Assembly (NCBI RefSeq): GCF_907164915.1 | Contig: NC_061864.1 | Coordinates: 13,275,889-13,339,888 of the forward strand | Direction: 5' to 3' | DNA length: 64,000 bases | Source: Impatiens glandulifera | Lineage: Eukaryota > Streptophyta > Magnoliopsida > Ericales > Balsaminaceae | Shown: positions 43,901 to 55,199 of the stretch, piece after piece | How the letters are laid out: every line of letters starts with the position of its first letter | Position numbering within the stretch: the stretch's first letter is position 1 | Notes under the pieces: generated by a model | The model's database searches: none | Told to the model about the DNA's origin: nothing | What the model saw: the letters and a program-made list of their open reading frames with translations, nothing else | Made by a program: the position numbers and the translations under genes

Positions 43901-44382
43901 GTATCTTAGACTTTCTTAGAAATTAGTAAGGCTAACAGGTGCCTTATACATTCAATTAAGTTTTAAATATCTCCATGATCTTATTTTAAATTGATATTTA
44001 TATATTTATTTTTGTTTGAAATTGCTTATGTTACATATTTATTTTATTTGAAATTGATCCTTACTACATTTATTTTTGTTTAAATGTAAACCATAAATAT
44101 CTAAAATCATTTAAAATGTTATAAATCCGTTAATTTGTATTTAAAGTGACACAAATTTCTCTTATGAGTGGTATATCCATTTTTTTTCTAAATCCTATTG
44201 CGGTCAAAATTTTCGCTTCATCTTGAGATGATTTTTCAACTCAATTCTCAAACGACGACGCATCTATTATGTTTCATTTTCAGACAACGGTGTTACAAAC
44301 TAAGAAGACAACAAGGTTGTTACTCACCAGTCTCATCTTTTTTTTTATAGATATTGTGTTTTGGCCCCAAAATCATCTAAAA

Positions 44383-45392
44383 TGTTAGAATATAAGATAA
44401 AATATATGTAAGATATTATCACAATATTATATAAATTGTGATAATATCATTATTATATTATATTATATTATTAGTTTCCTTATAAGCTCAATATATTGTC
44501 TATATAATAGACCTAACTTATGTAATTAATATATCATTCTAATACAATCTTTTTTCTTATTCTAACATGGTATCAATCTAGTCTTCCGCTGCCTCCATCA
44601 ATGGTTATTTTAGCCATTGATGGAGGGCTCTATTAAATCTCTAATAATTATTATTATATTTTTTAATAATAGTTTTTTTTTCAAATAATTTTGTTGTTCT
44701 TATTTTTCTCCGACAATCATATTCTCTGAGTTTATTTTCAGTTGTTGTTTTATCCCAGTAGTTAATGCCATATTTTTTGGTATTAATCCAATCATATATG
44801 CTCATTTACTGGTTATTTAGTCAACACACTACCATTCTCTCGTTAAAATGAGTTTTACAGGTGTTGTTTTACTCCAATACTCTATTCCCATGGGATTCTA
44901 CATACCTTCTTCGCTGGTTTTCTTTAATGCAACACACTGCCATCTCGTCATTGAATGAATTTCGAGACTCGCGAATAACTTTGGAGTTTATTCGGTTGTT
45001 GTTTCACCCTAGAATTCTATTTCAATGGGATTCTACATATTCGTTGGTTTATCCGTCAACACACTGCCATCCTTTAACTGGATGGAGCTCACGAGTTTTT
45101 GAAGCTTGAAGAATCCAACATCAACATTTCATTATCTCGTCTTCAACCTCAAACTGTTCAAACGTTTTCCATCTTGAGTTTGAGGAGGGGTGTTAGAATA
45201 TAAGATAAAATATATGTAAGATACTATCACAATATTATATAAATTGTGATAATATCATTAGTATATTATATTATATTAATATTATATTATATTATTAGTT
45301 TCCTTATAAGCTCAATATAATGTCTATATAATAGACATAATCTATGTAATTCAATATATCATTCTAATACAATCTTTCTTCTTATTCTAACA
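44383..45392 (+). mobile_element. TRIM-like miniature LTR retroelement
   Basis: LTRs 44383-44567 (185 bp) and 45191-45392 (202 bp, with an extra 17-bp AT-rich stretch), both TGTTAGAATA...TATTCTAACA. The PBS TGGTATCA (44568-44575) abuts the 5' LTR; the purine tract GAGGAGGGG abuts the 3' LTR. Target duplication TAAAA/TAAAC. The interior of about 620 bp has no gag or pol. It contains a 13-bp hairpin just after the PBS and about three degenerate repeats of 110-135 bp starting gttgtttta/c (near 44,737, 44,862 and 44,997). Termini and PBS suggest a Copia-derived non-autonomous element. Confidence 0.85.
44592..44626 (+). other. 13-bp perfect hairpin after TRIM primer-binding site
   Basis: CCTCCATCAATGG at 44592-44604 and its exact reverse complement at 44614-44626, separated by a 9-base loop. 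The position, 17 bases after the PBS in a non-coding leader, is where packaging or dimerisation signals lie in LTR elements; that role is inference. Confidence 0.8.
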
Positions 45393-45889
45393 TAAACGAT
45401 AAAGAATATTGATTTTGAAGGAGAGAAAGATGTACGATAGTTATATAGTTAAAATGTAAATAATACGATAGACATTACAAGATATAAAATATGACATCGT
45501 AATACAAAATTTGTAAGGTTGAATCGGTCGGCTAGACAGGACTTACACCAAATTAAATGACGATTATCCCCTTAGTGAGAATAAATTGAGAGTGAGAATA
45601 AATATAATTTTATTTGAAGACGAAATCAGTTTATTTGTCAAAATAATAAATGTAGTAAGGATAAATTTCAAACAGAATAAATGTAAAAAGAGTAATTTCA
45701 AACAAAAATAAATATATAAGGATCAATTTAAAACAATATTATGTATAAAAAAATATTTAAAACTTAGTTAAATGTATAGAGAACACTATACCTATTAGCC
45801 AAATTAATAACTAGTCAAATATTTAAAAGCTAACTTGCACACTAAAGTAATTATCCTTAAAAAAAAACGGTTGCGATCAAAATTGAACC

Positions 45890-46807
45890 AATTGAGGTGC
45901 ATCCTAGAAACACACCGCCGAAAAGTATGACAATAGTAGTAATACAAGGAAAACATACTACCATGGAAATCACTTATGAGTGGAAGCCAGACATATGCTT
46001 TTTCTGCAATACTTTCCAACATGCAAGTCCAAAATGTGATTTGGCTAAGGAATAATATCAGAAAATTCATAAAGGTTAAAAAGTAAAGATGCATGAAAAT
46101 GAAACAGAGGTGTCTATAATCAAAGAGAAAAATGTGTTTAAAGAACATAAAATAAAAGATAAAGAAAATTATGTACAATAAGAAAGTAGTACGAAGAAGG
46201 TGGTGGAACCTCAACCTAATCATGTTGAAGAGATAGTTGAGGAATCGCAATCAAATCAAGTTGAAGTGCTTGTTGATGAAAACAGAGAGGAAGATATTAG
46301 ACTAATCAAGATGAATAAGAGAATCCAAAGTTGTTGAGGATTCCAAAGCTGAAGAAAATGAAGACAATAATCTAGAATTCAAGTTAAGAACAACAAGGTG
46401 AAGAACCCGGAAATCTTGAAAAATAATTATTTCTATCAAATCAAAACAGGTTCATATAAAGAAAGAAATCAAAATGAGAACAAACACTATTCATCAACTT
46501 TTTCAGTTCATCTCCCTTTCATTACAAGAGAAATGAGAAGAGAAAGGACAATGGGAAGAGAAAGACAGCATGTTGATACAACAGGTTAGTATAAAATTAA
46601 AATCATGATTGAGATAATTAAGATTTAATATAGTTTATAATCTTTGTTTGTAATCTCTGCTTAATTGCTATTAATCAAGTTCTTTATGGTCGTTTGGTTA
46701 TCCTCCTTTAATCATAATTAGGGTCGTCTAACTTTGATCTTTGACCTTTAATCCTACTTTTGGAATTTTAATAAAATAATTTTAACCATTTTTAAAATTA
46801 AAAAAAG
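45890..46807 (+). mobile_element. LINE ORF1-like retroposed fragment
   Basis: Conceptual translation near 45,960-46,040 gives YEWKPDICFFCNTFQHASPKC, the zinc knuckle typical of plant L1 LINE ORF1, followed by an E/K/V-rich region with stops. The segment ends in an A-rich tract (46,795-46,807). AATTGA occurs at 45890-45895 and 46808-46813. The paralogous region near 55,035 lacks this stretch. Looks like an inserted, decayed LINE-derived copy without ORF2. Confidence 0.6.
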
Positions 46808-46813
46808 AATTGA

Positions 46814-47617
46814 ATAAATCCAAAAATCAACTAAAATATTAAGTTTCAAAATAAAATTCTCTTTAAATTTAAGGGTCTAAATCTTTTTATTTTAAAATTT
46901 TTGCTCTAGATAAATGTATTTTAGTGTTTACTAGTTTTAATAATGAAATGTTTTGAAAGTGCTTTTATTTACTAAATATAAACTAAAGTATATTTAATAT
47001 TTAAAGCTAAATTCACCAACTTTCTTTAAGATTTTTATTTTTTTATACATTTAAAGTAGTCATGGTAGGTATTGATGGTGGTATAGTCCTGTAGATTATG
47101 GAGGTTCCTAATTAAAATATTTGTGCAATAACTAAAGAAATATTATGTAATCACAAACATAAAAGTAGGCCATAATATCGAATTTATGAGAGTGCAAATG
47201 TTATATTATATATAATTCAAAATAATATGATCTAACAAGAAATCAAATTTATGACTTAAAAGTGTATTTGTCAAATATAAATTGGAGTTACATTGAGAAT
47301 GGTATTTTTAATTTTATAAAAATTATAAATTAGGAATAACCCAACCAAACTAATTAAAGTGAGTATAAAGTCATTTCCTCTCTACTGCCTTATTAACAAA
47401 GAAATAAACATAATTGACATATTAATCAATTAAAATAATCATTCCATATTAAACATGTCCTTAGTTTTAATTTCTAATATAAGTTGTGATTTAATTAAGA
47501 TAAATCTAACCCATTGATATTAGAATCATAGTGTCCTAATTTAATTTTGCAATGATATATATCATTTGGGGTAGATATATGTATGGATTTATTGATAATT
47601 TTAAACTATATTTTTGA

Positions 47618-47704
<87 letters not shown>

Positions 47705-48200
47705 TTTTAATAATTTCGAATCATATTATTAAGAATATATATTTGTTTTAAATAATTTCAAATAATTTTCTAGAGAATATATATAATTATATATTTTAGA
47801 TATCTTTCTATATAGTTATTCAATAATATATATATATATATATATATTTATAAACTAAGAAAAGTTTTTATTAATATTAATAAAATTATATTAAGGTTAT
47901 TAATAAATTTAATTAAGAATAACACGATTATATTACTTTATTTAAATATTACTGTGATATATAAATTATATATTATTGATTTGAGATATATATAATATAT
48001 ATTACTTTAAATTTAAATTAATGATATTCTTGTTCATTAATTGAATTGTGTTGACTGATATAAATATTCAATAAAGTGACTATGTTCTATGTCAGTTGAA
48101 ATTGATTTAAGAAAATTTTGAATGTTAATATTATGTAATTCATGTGATTATATTATTTATTTAAAATATTAATAATTAATTGACCTAATTATATAATTAG
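46814..48200. other. AT-rich spacer
   Basis: No gene recognised. The first about 120 bp align with 55,040-55,150. The rest is low-complexity AT-rich sequence including the microsatellite at 47,619-47,701 and shorter AT tracts near 47,828-47,846. Confidence 0.45.
47619..47701. repeat. (TA)n microsatellite
   Basis: About 83 bp of uninterrupted TA dinucleotides. Confidence 0.97.
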
Positions 48201-48216
48201 GCGTAATGTACTAACT

Positions 48217-49112
48217 AGTTCACTTATAGGTATAAACTAATAAAAAGATTATGTAAACCTACATACGGTCAAAAATGAGATATATACTATCAAAAATAGG
48301 CTCATTTAACATCTTAGTAAATAAAGTTAATTATTTGTTTAATTTATAAATTTATTAATTAAATATTAATATATTTTCTTTCTTTTTCATTTTCATTAAT
48401 TAAATCATTTAAAATCACTTCAATCCTAAATTTTTTATTATTTTTATATTAGTTTCTCTTTCTTTTATTTTATCTTTTATTTTATTTTTCTTAGTCTTTA
48501 AATTCTTATTTTTGAATTTTTTTTAGCAATTTATTTATTAATTTTGTTCTACTTTAGTATTTTTGTGAAGAATTTATTTCTTATTTAATTTAATTTTAAC
48601 AAAAATGAAAGTAATAATTTTTTATTTAATTTTTGATTCATGGCTTATAGTAGTAATAATGAATATTGTTTTGTTGATTATTAGACTTTTTGTTGTTGGA
48701 TGAATTGATTGATATTATTATTCAATTCTTGATTATTAATTATTTTATTTTTGTGTTGAAGGATTTTTGTTGTTGAAAGAATAAGTCACTATTATATCTA
48801 AGTATTTGAACAAATAATTTTAAAATAATTAATAATCAATGTTAATATAAGAAAAAAATATTAAAAAAAAATATATAAAATTAAAATAATTATTAAAGAA
48901 TAATAAAAAATTTGTAAAAAAGATAAAAGTAGAGAGTTGATTAATTAATGTGAAAGAAGGAGAGAGAAAATATATTAATATTTAATTAATAAATATATAA
49001 ATTAAAAAATAACTTTGTTTATAAACATATGTTAAATGAGTCTGTTTATATATTTAAATAATTTTTTATTAGTACATATGAAATAATTATACAAGTAAAT
49101 AAGTGAGCTTTT
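48217..49112. mobile_element. Long-TIR element of unknown class
   Basis: The left arm (from agttcactta at about 48,217) and the reverse complement of the right arm (from agctcactta, ending about 49,112) match over about 190 bp. The match includes gctcatttaacat, aaataaagtta and aattaaatattaatatattttc blocks. About 500 bp of AT-rich core has no transposase. No convincing target duplication was found, so exact ends are uncertain. Confidence 0.6.
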
Positions 49113-49349
49113 TTCGTAATTATAAAGTTGTGAATAATTAATTATTTAAAAATAAATTTTTTCTTTGACATGTCTTATACTCTTATTATAAATGGTTATC
49201 ATTACAATAAAATACTATTATTGTTAATATTACTGTCCAAAAACTTGATATTAATATTGTGTTAAGTGTTTGAGATGAGATAAATTATTATTTGAATTTA
49301 GTTATTTCTTAAAATTATAAATTTGAACATGTTATTAATATAATTTATT

Positions 49350-50050
49350 ACTTGAATTCATTTGTTGCTACTGTTAATACTAATTTAGTTCCGATCCTTG
49401 ATGGATGCAATTTTAAGTACCGAAAGAGAACATTCTTATTGTTCATTGGATGCATTAATATAGACTTATCGTTTAAAATGGATGAGCTTACTCTTATTAC
49501 AGATGATAGTAACTCTCATGATATGAAGATCTATGAGAGGTGGGACTGTTCAATCGCTTTAGTCTTATGTTCATAAAACAAGCATATTGAGGCTTTTAGG
49601 GGTACGGTATCGGATGAGATCAACAATGCCAAAGATTTCCTTACAAAAATCGAAAAGTATTTTGAGAAAAATGTGATAAAGAAAAAATTATAACACTTTT
49701 TTAAGAGACTAATTTCAATGATGTTTAAAGGCAAGGAAAATATAAAGAAGTACATTATGGAAATGTTTCACGTTACTTTTGAAAATCATTCAAACTCGAG
49801 ATGTCTGAAATCTTACTCGTGCACTTTGTGCTAATATCTCTTTATATTCAATTCAGTCAATTTCAGGTTAGTTACAAATGTGAAAAGGAGAAATAGTTTA
49901 TGAGCTTATTTAATTTAATAAACAAGAGTAGGAGAGTTTAAGGAAAAATAAGACTGAACGTGCTCACTTAGAAAACACCTCTAAAGAAAATGGTATAAAG
50001 AGGAGAAATGAAGTTGTTATAGATAAGATACCGCGTTTTCCATCAGATGT
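49350..50050 (+). pseudogene. Copia retrotransposon gag remnant
   Basis: A 74-codon frame from about 49,355 reads like the N-terminal gag of Copia elements (VPILDGCNFKYRKRTFLLF, then an MDELTLITDDSN-like stretch and YERWDCS). After a stop at 49,574 the match continues in pieces (EAFRGTVSDEINNAKDFL; KGKENIKKYIMEM; a KCEKEK-like segment) to about 49,985, with further stops and shifts. No LTRs, protease or RT nearby. Non-functional relic. Confidence 0.8.
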
Positions 50051-50615
50051 CGGATTTATTATTTTTCCTCATCGAAATGGATTATAACAATTTCAAATTA
50101 ATGTTTTTACTATAATACTTAAATTGAAATCGATAAATTTTTTATATTAACCATCACAATTAACCGGGAAATTGACCTAAATGTCATGCTCATACAAAAT
50201 AGTAGTACGAAATTAGCTATTCAAAAATGAATCTACTAAAGGTTTAGGCAAGGAAAATTCTATTCAAATATAGAGCCTAAATTTTATTAATTACTCGGAT
50301 CATAATTTATCTTTTGAAATAGGTTAATACGAGAATTTGTGACAATGAAATTACCAATATACCGTCCTATACATATACATAGTTATATAAACCCTACTTG
50401 TAACCTTACATCGTGACAAAGAAATTAACAATATACCCTTCTGAATACAAGGTTATATAAACCATCTTCTCAACATTAAGTACATCATGATACTGAAATT
50501 ATCATTTTGTTATTACTGTCCATGGAAATAATGTTAGTTTTAAATGATTTTATGATGTTAATTTTTTTTTAATTAAAAAAAAAGTAAAAATAGTCTTAAT
50601 TAAAATTATTTATAC
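50051..50615. other. Spacer before XTH fragment E
   Basis: No gene seen. The last about 130 bp (from 50,485) match intron 1 of the XTH-like genes, so the remains of a fourth-exon-side deletion begin here. Confidence 0.45.
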
Positions 50616-51662
50616 CAGAAGAGGTATCAATACGAAGTTGGACTTCTTTTCCTTGATCAGTTACACAAAAATGATCAAATCCCAGAAAGCAAGAGATAAT
50701 ATTGGTAAAAAAACAAAACACTTTTTTAATTAAGAAATGAGCAAAACGAATGAAATTGAGATGAAAGACAAGTTTTAGCGTGAAAAAGCATGTCTTCAAA
50801 TCGAGTGTAAAAACCACGAGACATAAACCGACTATTTAACAATCAACTATTATCAACAAGGTTACAAGTAAGTGTTCAATTTAAATATAATCAAATTAGA
50901 GTCTCAATTGCATCACAATTACACAACAATTTTGGCAATAACAACAAAGAACAAGAAAGAACAACCAATCATATCAATTCTGCAATTTTGTTTTCTGTTG
51001 GACTGACTTAAAAACCTCGGAATATAGATCTTCACCATTTAGAATGTAGCCCTATAAATAACCAACAAGTTGTCAACGTTTGAAATCGATCAAACGGTGT
51101 AAACACCGGTAAATAGTAATTTTCTCCGGCTGCTACCCCAAATTTATTTTGTCTCTGCTCTCTCTCGTTGTTATGTAAAATTAGTGTCGACTCCGAGGAT
51201 TGTACTGCCTCGGCCTTAGAGTAGAAAAATGTGAAAAGAATTTGGTTGCCCTAATTTTATGTTTTAAATATTTAAAAATTTGTTTTTGGTGAGATTTGAA
51301 CTATAATTAAATAAAATAATTTTATTTTACATCCTAAACCATTATGTTACTTTTATATTAAAACTTAACAAATTTAACTAAATAAACTACTTTTTTTTAT
51401 TAAATGGGCTCCTCCAGCCAATGGTTTGTTGGACTTATTATAGGATTGACCCCGTGTAAAATCTGTTGAAAACCTAAATGTAAAATAAACGTAAGCCAAG
51501 CCTAAATAAAGTTCACGCCTAAATAAAGTTCACGCCAAGTTGAGTCTCTCAAGCAGCTAGATGTACAAAATTCTAACCAAAAAAAATTAAATTGTTCATA
51601 GCTCATAACCACACCGGCACCCAAAAAACCATAAGAATCAAACTTTCTCTTACTATACCCAT
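50616..51662 (-). pseudogene. XTH-like fragment E: exon 1 only, split by an insertion
   Basis: The start codon at 51660-51662 and the signal peptide region (to about 51,590) are followed by about 0.88 kb of unrelated DNA, then the rest of exon 1 (about 50,712-50,616) with the family donor site. Exons 2-4 are absent. The upstream TATA octamer (51731-51738) is kept. The inserted DNA contains a 16-bp direct repeat (cctaaataaagttcac at about 51,510 and 51,526) but no recognised domain. Not able to encode an enzyme. Confidence 0.85.
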
Positions 51663-51739
51663 CTTGAGTTCTTGATCAGTACTTGTTTATATTCTTAATT
51701 TGTTGGTTAATTAATTGTAGAAACATTACATATTTATAC

Positions 51740-52158
51740 ATATTTTAATATCCACAATTACTTGAGTGATTAACGCATAATTATTTATTTATTTATTTAT
51801 TCAGTAAAAGAAAATTATGAGTTTTTAACTAGTTAAGTAGTTACGCCCAAATCATTTCTCCTCCAAGTCTCTGAGAGTTTAGATTTAGCTCTCCTTCTAA
51901 TTCTACAAGTGCTCTTCTATTTTTACCTATTTATGGTTCATCATAATATTGGAAATCAATTTCCTATTTATCATGTCTTATTTCAAAATTAGTAAGTTCA
52001 TGGTCAACATGATGAATATGAAATACTCATTATTGTCTATTTATATTCCTGAATACACCATTTATATTTACTTTATTTTTGTAGAACATACTTATTTTCT
52101 AATGGAAGATATATTTGTTATAATATTAAAGTAATATTACTCTTCAATTGTCTAAATT
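51740..52158. other. Spacer upstream of XTH fragment E
   Basis: The first part is the conserved upstream flank of XTH copies (cacttattta/attcagtaaaag phrases); the rest is AT-rich without gene content. Confidence 0.4.
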
Positions 52159-52166
52159 GGATATAC

Positions 52167-52514
52167 TGGCCTGCCCTAGGTAAGCCCAGCAAGCCCTTGG
52201 CTAGGGCAGCCCACTCCTAGTCCGGATAGCCCAATTATTAAAATTAGTAAGATATTTTTATTAAATTTGTTATAATTTTAAATAAAATAGTGTTGTAGCT
52301 TGGTGTTGGTGGTGAAAGATAAATATTTAAAATATTTAGTTGATGGTGGGTTCAAATCTCAATACAAACTTGTTTTTAAAATAGACTTAAGGGTACAATA
52401 TTCTCAATCTTTATTACCCGAGTTTTAATCTATTTTTAAAATAGACTTAAGGGTACAATATTTTCGATCTTTATTACCCAAGGCTGGGGCAGCCCAAATC
52501 TTAGAGCCGGCACT
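52167..52514. mobile_element. hAT-like MITE
   Basis: An exact 8-bp target duplication GGATATAC lies at 52159-52166 and 52515-52522. The ends (tggcctgccctag; reverse complement of right end agtgccggctctaag) match imperfectly, with conserved GCC.GC.CTA. The 348-bp interior contains a 60-bp tandem duplication (atagacttaagggtacaata at 52381 and 52441). No transposase. The 8-bp duplication supports hAT. Confidence 0.75.
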
Positions 52515-52790
52515 GGATATACTTGGATTTAATCCAAATAACCAGTAATCATCACTAATAAACCAGATCATCTTTATTTTATTTTTTATAACAATTTATT
52601 TGAAGAATTGAAAAAAAAACAAATGTTTATAAGAATAGGTCATTTGAAAGAAAAATTAAAGTTCACCATTAGGATGTAGTAATTATTAATTAAATAATGT
52701 AATTCTTTATTAGAAGAATTTAAACTTCATAATTATATATAGTAATCCCTTAACAGAAAATTGGATTTGAATCCATTAATATTTATTATT

Positions 52791-52792
<2 letters not shown>

Positions 52793-52846
<54 letters not shown>
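52793..52846. repeat. (AT)n microsatellite
   Basis: About 54 bp of AT dinucleotides, 100 bp downstream of the XTH copy F stop codon; the paralogous flank of copy D lacks it. Confidence 0.95.
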
Positions 52847-52848
<2 letters not shown>

Positions 52849-52947
52849 AGTTACCACATTATTCAACTCAAAAATTATTAGTACATCAATGATCATAGGC
52901 ATAATTTAATTAGTCTTATTGAGATTAGTAATTAGATGAATTAGTTA

Positions 52948-53876
52948 CTATTTGCAGGAAGTTCCATTAATGTAGAACCCTCTATAGTATGACGTAAAAG
53001 GAGCCTTAGACCAATCTACAGTTCCAGCCCATGATACATTCCAAACTGTCGCCTCCACATGCAAAGGCCTCGATTTGTAATTCACGGGGTAATTGAATGT
53101 CCTTACCGTCTTATAATCCACCTTGAACCTGTCATTTGACATCAATTAAAGATCAATTATTTTTTCAATAATGTTTAAGGGTAATTAATTAAAGAACTTA
53201 CACTATTTTCTTAGCACTCCAATTAAGTTCATAAGTGTGAAAGTCTGCAGAAGGATTAAACCCTAGTTTAACCAACTCCTCTCTATGACCTTCATCATTT
53301 GCGAACACATTTGTTTGCAAGGTCCCGTTTGTCCCTAAGAATTCAAAGTCAATCTCATCGTGATTTCCGTTAGCCCCTCCTCCAGATATTAGCTGAATAT
53401 TGTCGTCACAACAGCAATAATAATAATTGTTAAAAAGAGACAAAGAACATAAAATAAAAATAACATATAGGACATTACTTACATAAAAAGAAGTAATAAC
53501 TCCTCCGGTTATCTTCTCCGATATCTTGATTTGCATTCTGAATACCCCGGAACAATATTCTTGTTTTGATTTAAATCCAGACCCTACATTAATAATTCAT
53601 CACATCAAATATAACAACTTATAATCAATGTCTTTATTCTATTACCCTTTGGAATAATGTATTTTGTAGAAAGAAAAGTAAATGAAAATAGTGATAATTA
53701 AAATTATTCATACCGGAAGAGGTATCAATAACAAGTTGCACTCCTTTTCCTTGATCAGTGACATTCATATGATCAGCTCCCCATAAGGGTTGATAATATT
53801 TGTCAAATACTTCATCGCTCGTAGCCACAACGACCACGAAAACCAGAAGAATCAGACTCGCTCTCGCTATACCCAT
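52948..53876 (-). CDS. Short XTH-like GH16 protein, copy F
   Basis: Exons 53714-53876 (163 bp), 53483-53583 (101), 53202-53392 (191), 52948-53128 (181); 211 aa, the most compact gene of the array because intron 1 is only about 130 bp. Signal peptide about 1-20 (MGIARASLILLVFVVVVATS). [10 protein letters not shown] with E101, D103, E105, preceded by a glycine-rich loop (ISGGGANGN) and followed by an NGT sequon. Exon 4 is almost identical in DNA to that of pseudogene A at 17318. C-terminus FYINGTSCK; no XET C-terminal domain. The NGT near the end adds a second potential glycosylation site. Intact; secreted wall enzyme expected. Confidence 0.88.
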
Positions 53877-53949
53877 CTTCAGTTCTTGATCACTTATTTA
53901 TATTTGTAATTTGTTGGTTAATTAATTCTACAAACATTGCATATTTATA

Positions 53950-54920
53950 CATATTTTAGTATCCATAATTTCTTAGTGATTAGTACATAATTTTTTTGAA
54001 GATATAAAAGGTAATTAAAGTGACATTATAGAGTTTATAAGCATGATGTAAAATCTGATCCCTTGTTTGATAAGCTTATAATTAATTTAAAGTTTTTCTT
54101 ATTCTTCCTTTTTGAAAAGGATGGCTTTTCTTTTTAATTTAATTTAAAAAATAGAATCCCACTTGACTAAATATAATAAATACATACTAATCTCTTTAAA
54201 TTTGAACCTAGAATGATATGCAATGTTACTTTTGTGATTTACTAGAGGATGTGATTTTTCTGCAATTTTGGATTGACATTCTTAGCCATGCACTTGGCCA
54301 AGTATCATAGAAAGTTAATGGTGGAAATTTTAGGACAAAAGGTATACAAATAAGGTAGAAAATATATGTTTTCATAAAATAGTTTTTTTATAAAAAAATA
54401 GCTTCACTAAGAGAAATAGACAACCAAGATCATAACAATTTAACGGCATAAAGATTTATATGTCATATATAATTTTCCTGATTATTCTTAATTACTGATT
54501 ACTAAAATACTCACTTTTAATATTTCTTATCATTGAAATAATTATCGTCTCATTTCAATTCAGTAATCTTATTCACATCTCCCATTTCTCTTATAATCTC
54601 TATGTTTCGGTCGTTAATCATCGTCATCATATATCTAACTCCGCATCCGACATTTAGCTCCCTCATTCTTTGACACCTTTTATTGAATTTTTTGACAAAA
54701 TTTTTGTGACTGCAATAAATTAAACAAGTACGTACAATTATCTTAAATGAGGTTATTATATTCAATTCAGACCTCAAACCTAGAATTTCGGACCTCGGAG
54801 AGGCTCTAGATATCCGCATACAGTGAAGAGGTATTTAAGTGTAATTTGTTTATGAGTATCAAATTCTTTTTATTCAATCATTTTCAAAACACAATTAAAA
54901 ATTAAATAATCATTTGTAAA
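53950..54920. other. Spacer upstream of XTH-like copy F
   Basis: AT-rich. An 89-codon minus-strand frame at 54550-54819 has no recognised domain and no splice or promoter support. Nothing else is seen. Confidence 0.4.
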
Positions 54921-55150
54921 ATGCATTGATAAATTGGTATGTTAGTCTTCCTTAAAAATTAGTAACTAGTCAAATACTTTGACACTAGCTAGCCATTATT
55001 CTTAAAAAACTGTAATGATCAAAATTGAACAATTGTTGTAATTTGTGATCCAAAATTAACTAATTAAAATATTATATTACAAAATAAAATCTCTACAAAT
55101 TTAAGGATTTAAATATTTTATTATTCAAAATTATTTTTTCTCCGCTAAGA
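54921..55150. other. Paralogous empty site for two insertions
   Basis: Aligns with 43,885-43,929 joined to 45,811-45,889 joined to about 46,814-46,930. It therefore lacks both the Mutator-like element (target at 54956-54965) and the LINE ORF1-like fragment (near 55,035-55,040). Confidence 0.75.
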
Positions 55151-55199
55151 TCGTGCTATATTTTATCTATATTTTGTGCTAAAATTAATGACTTATGTA

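Larger units (their letters stand above)
43930..45800. mobile_element. Mutator-like TIR element interrupted by a TRIM
   Basis: Ends GGCTAACAGG and (reverse complement) GGCTAATAGG; the inverted similarity extends about 170 bp inward with repeats of a tttatttttgtttgaaatt motif. Flanks aaattagtaa (43920-43929) and aaattaataa (45801-45810) give a 9-10-bp target duplication with one mismatch, as expected for Mutator-like elements. The uninterrupted single-copy site is at 54956-54965 in the paralogous flank of copy F. About 860 bp without the nested TRIM; no transposase. Confidence 0.8.

Noticed and set aside
46398..46589. 63-codon plus-strand frame after the LINE zinc knuckle
   Set aside because: Lies within a decayed retroposed fragment; no independent promoter or domain.
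54550..54819. 89-codon minus-strand frame
   Set aside because: No recognisable family, no conserved counterpart in paralogous flanks, and AT-rich context.
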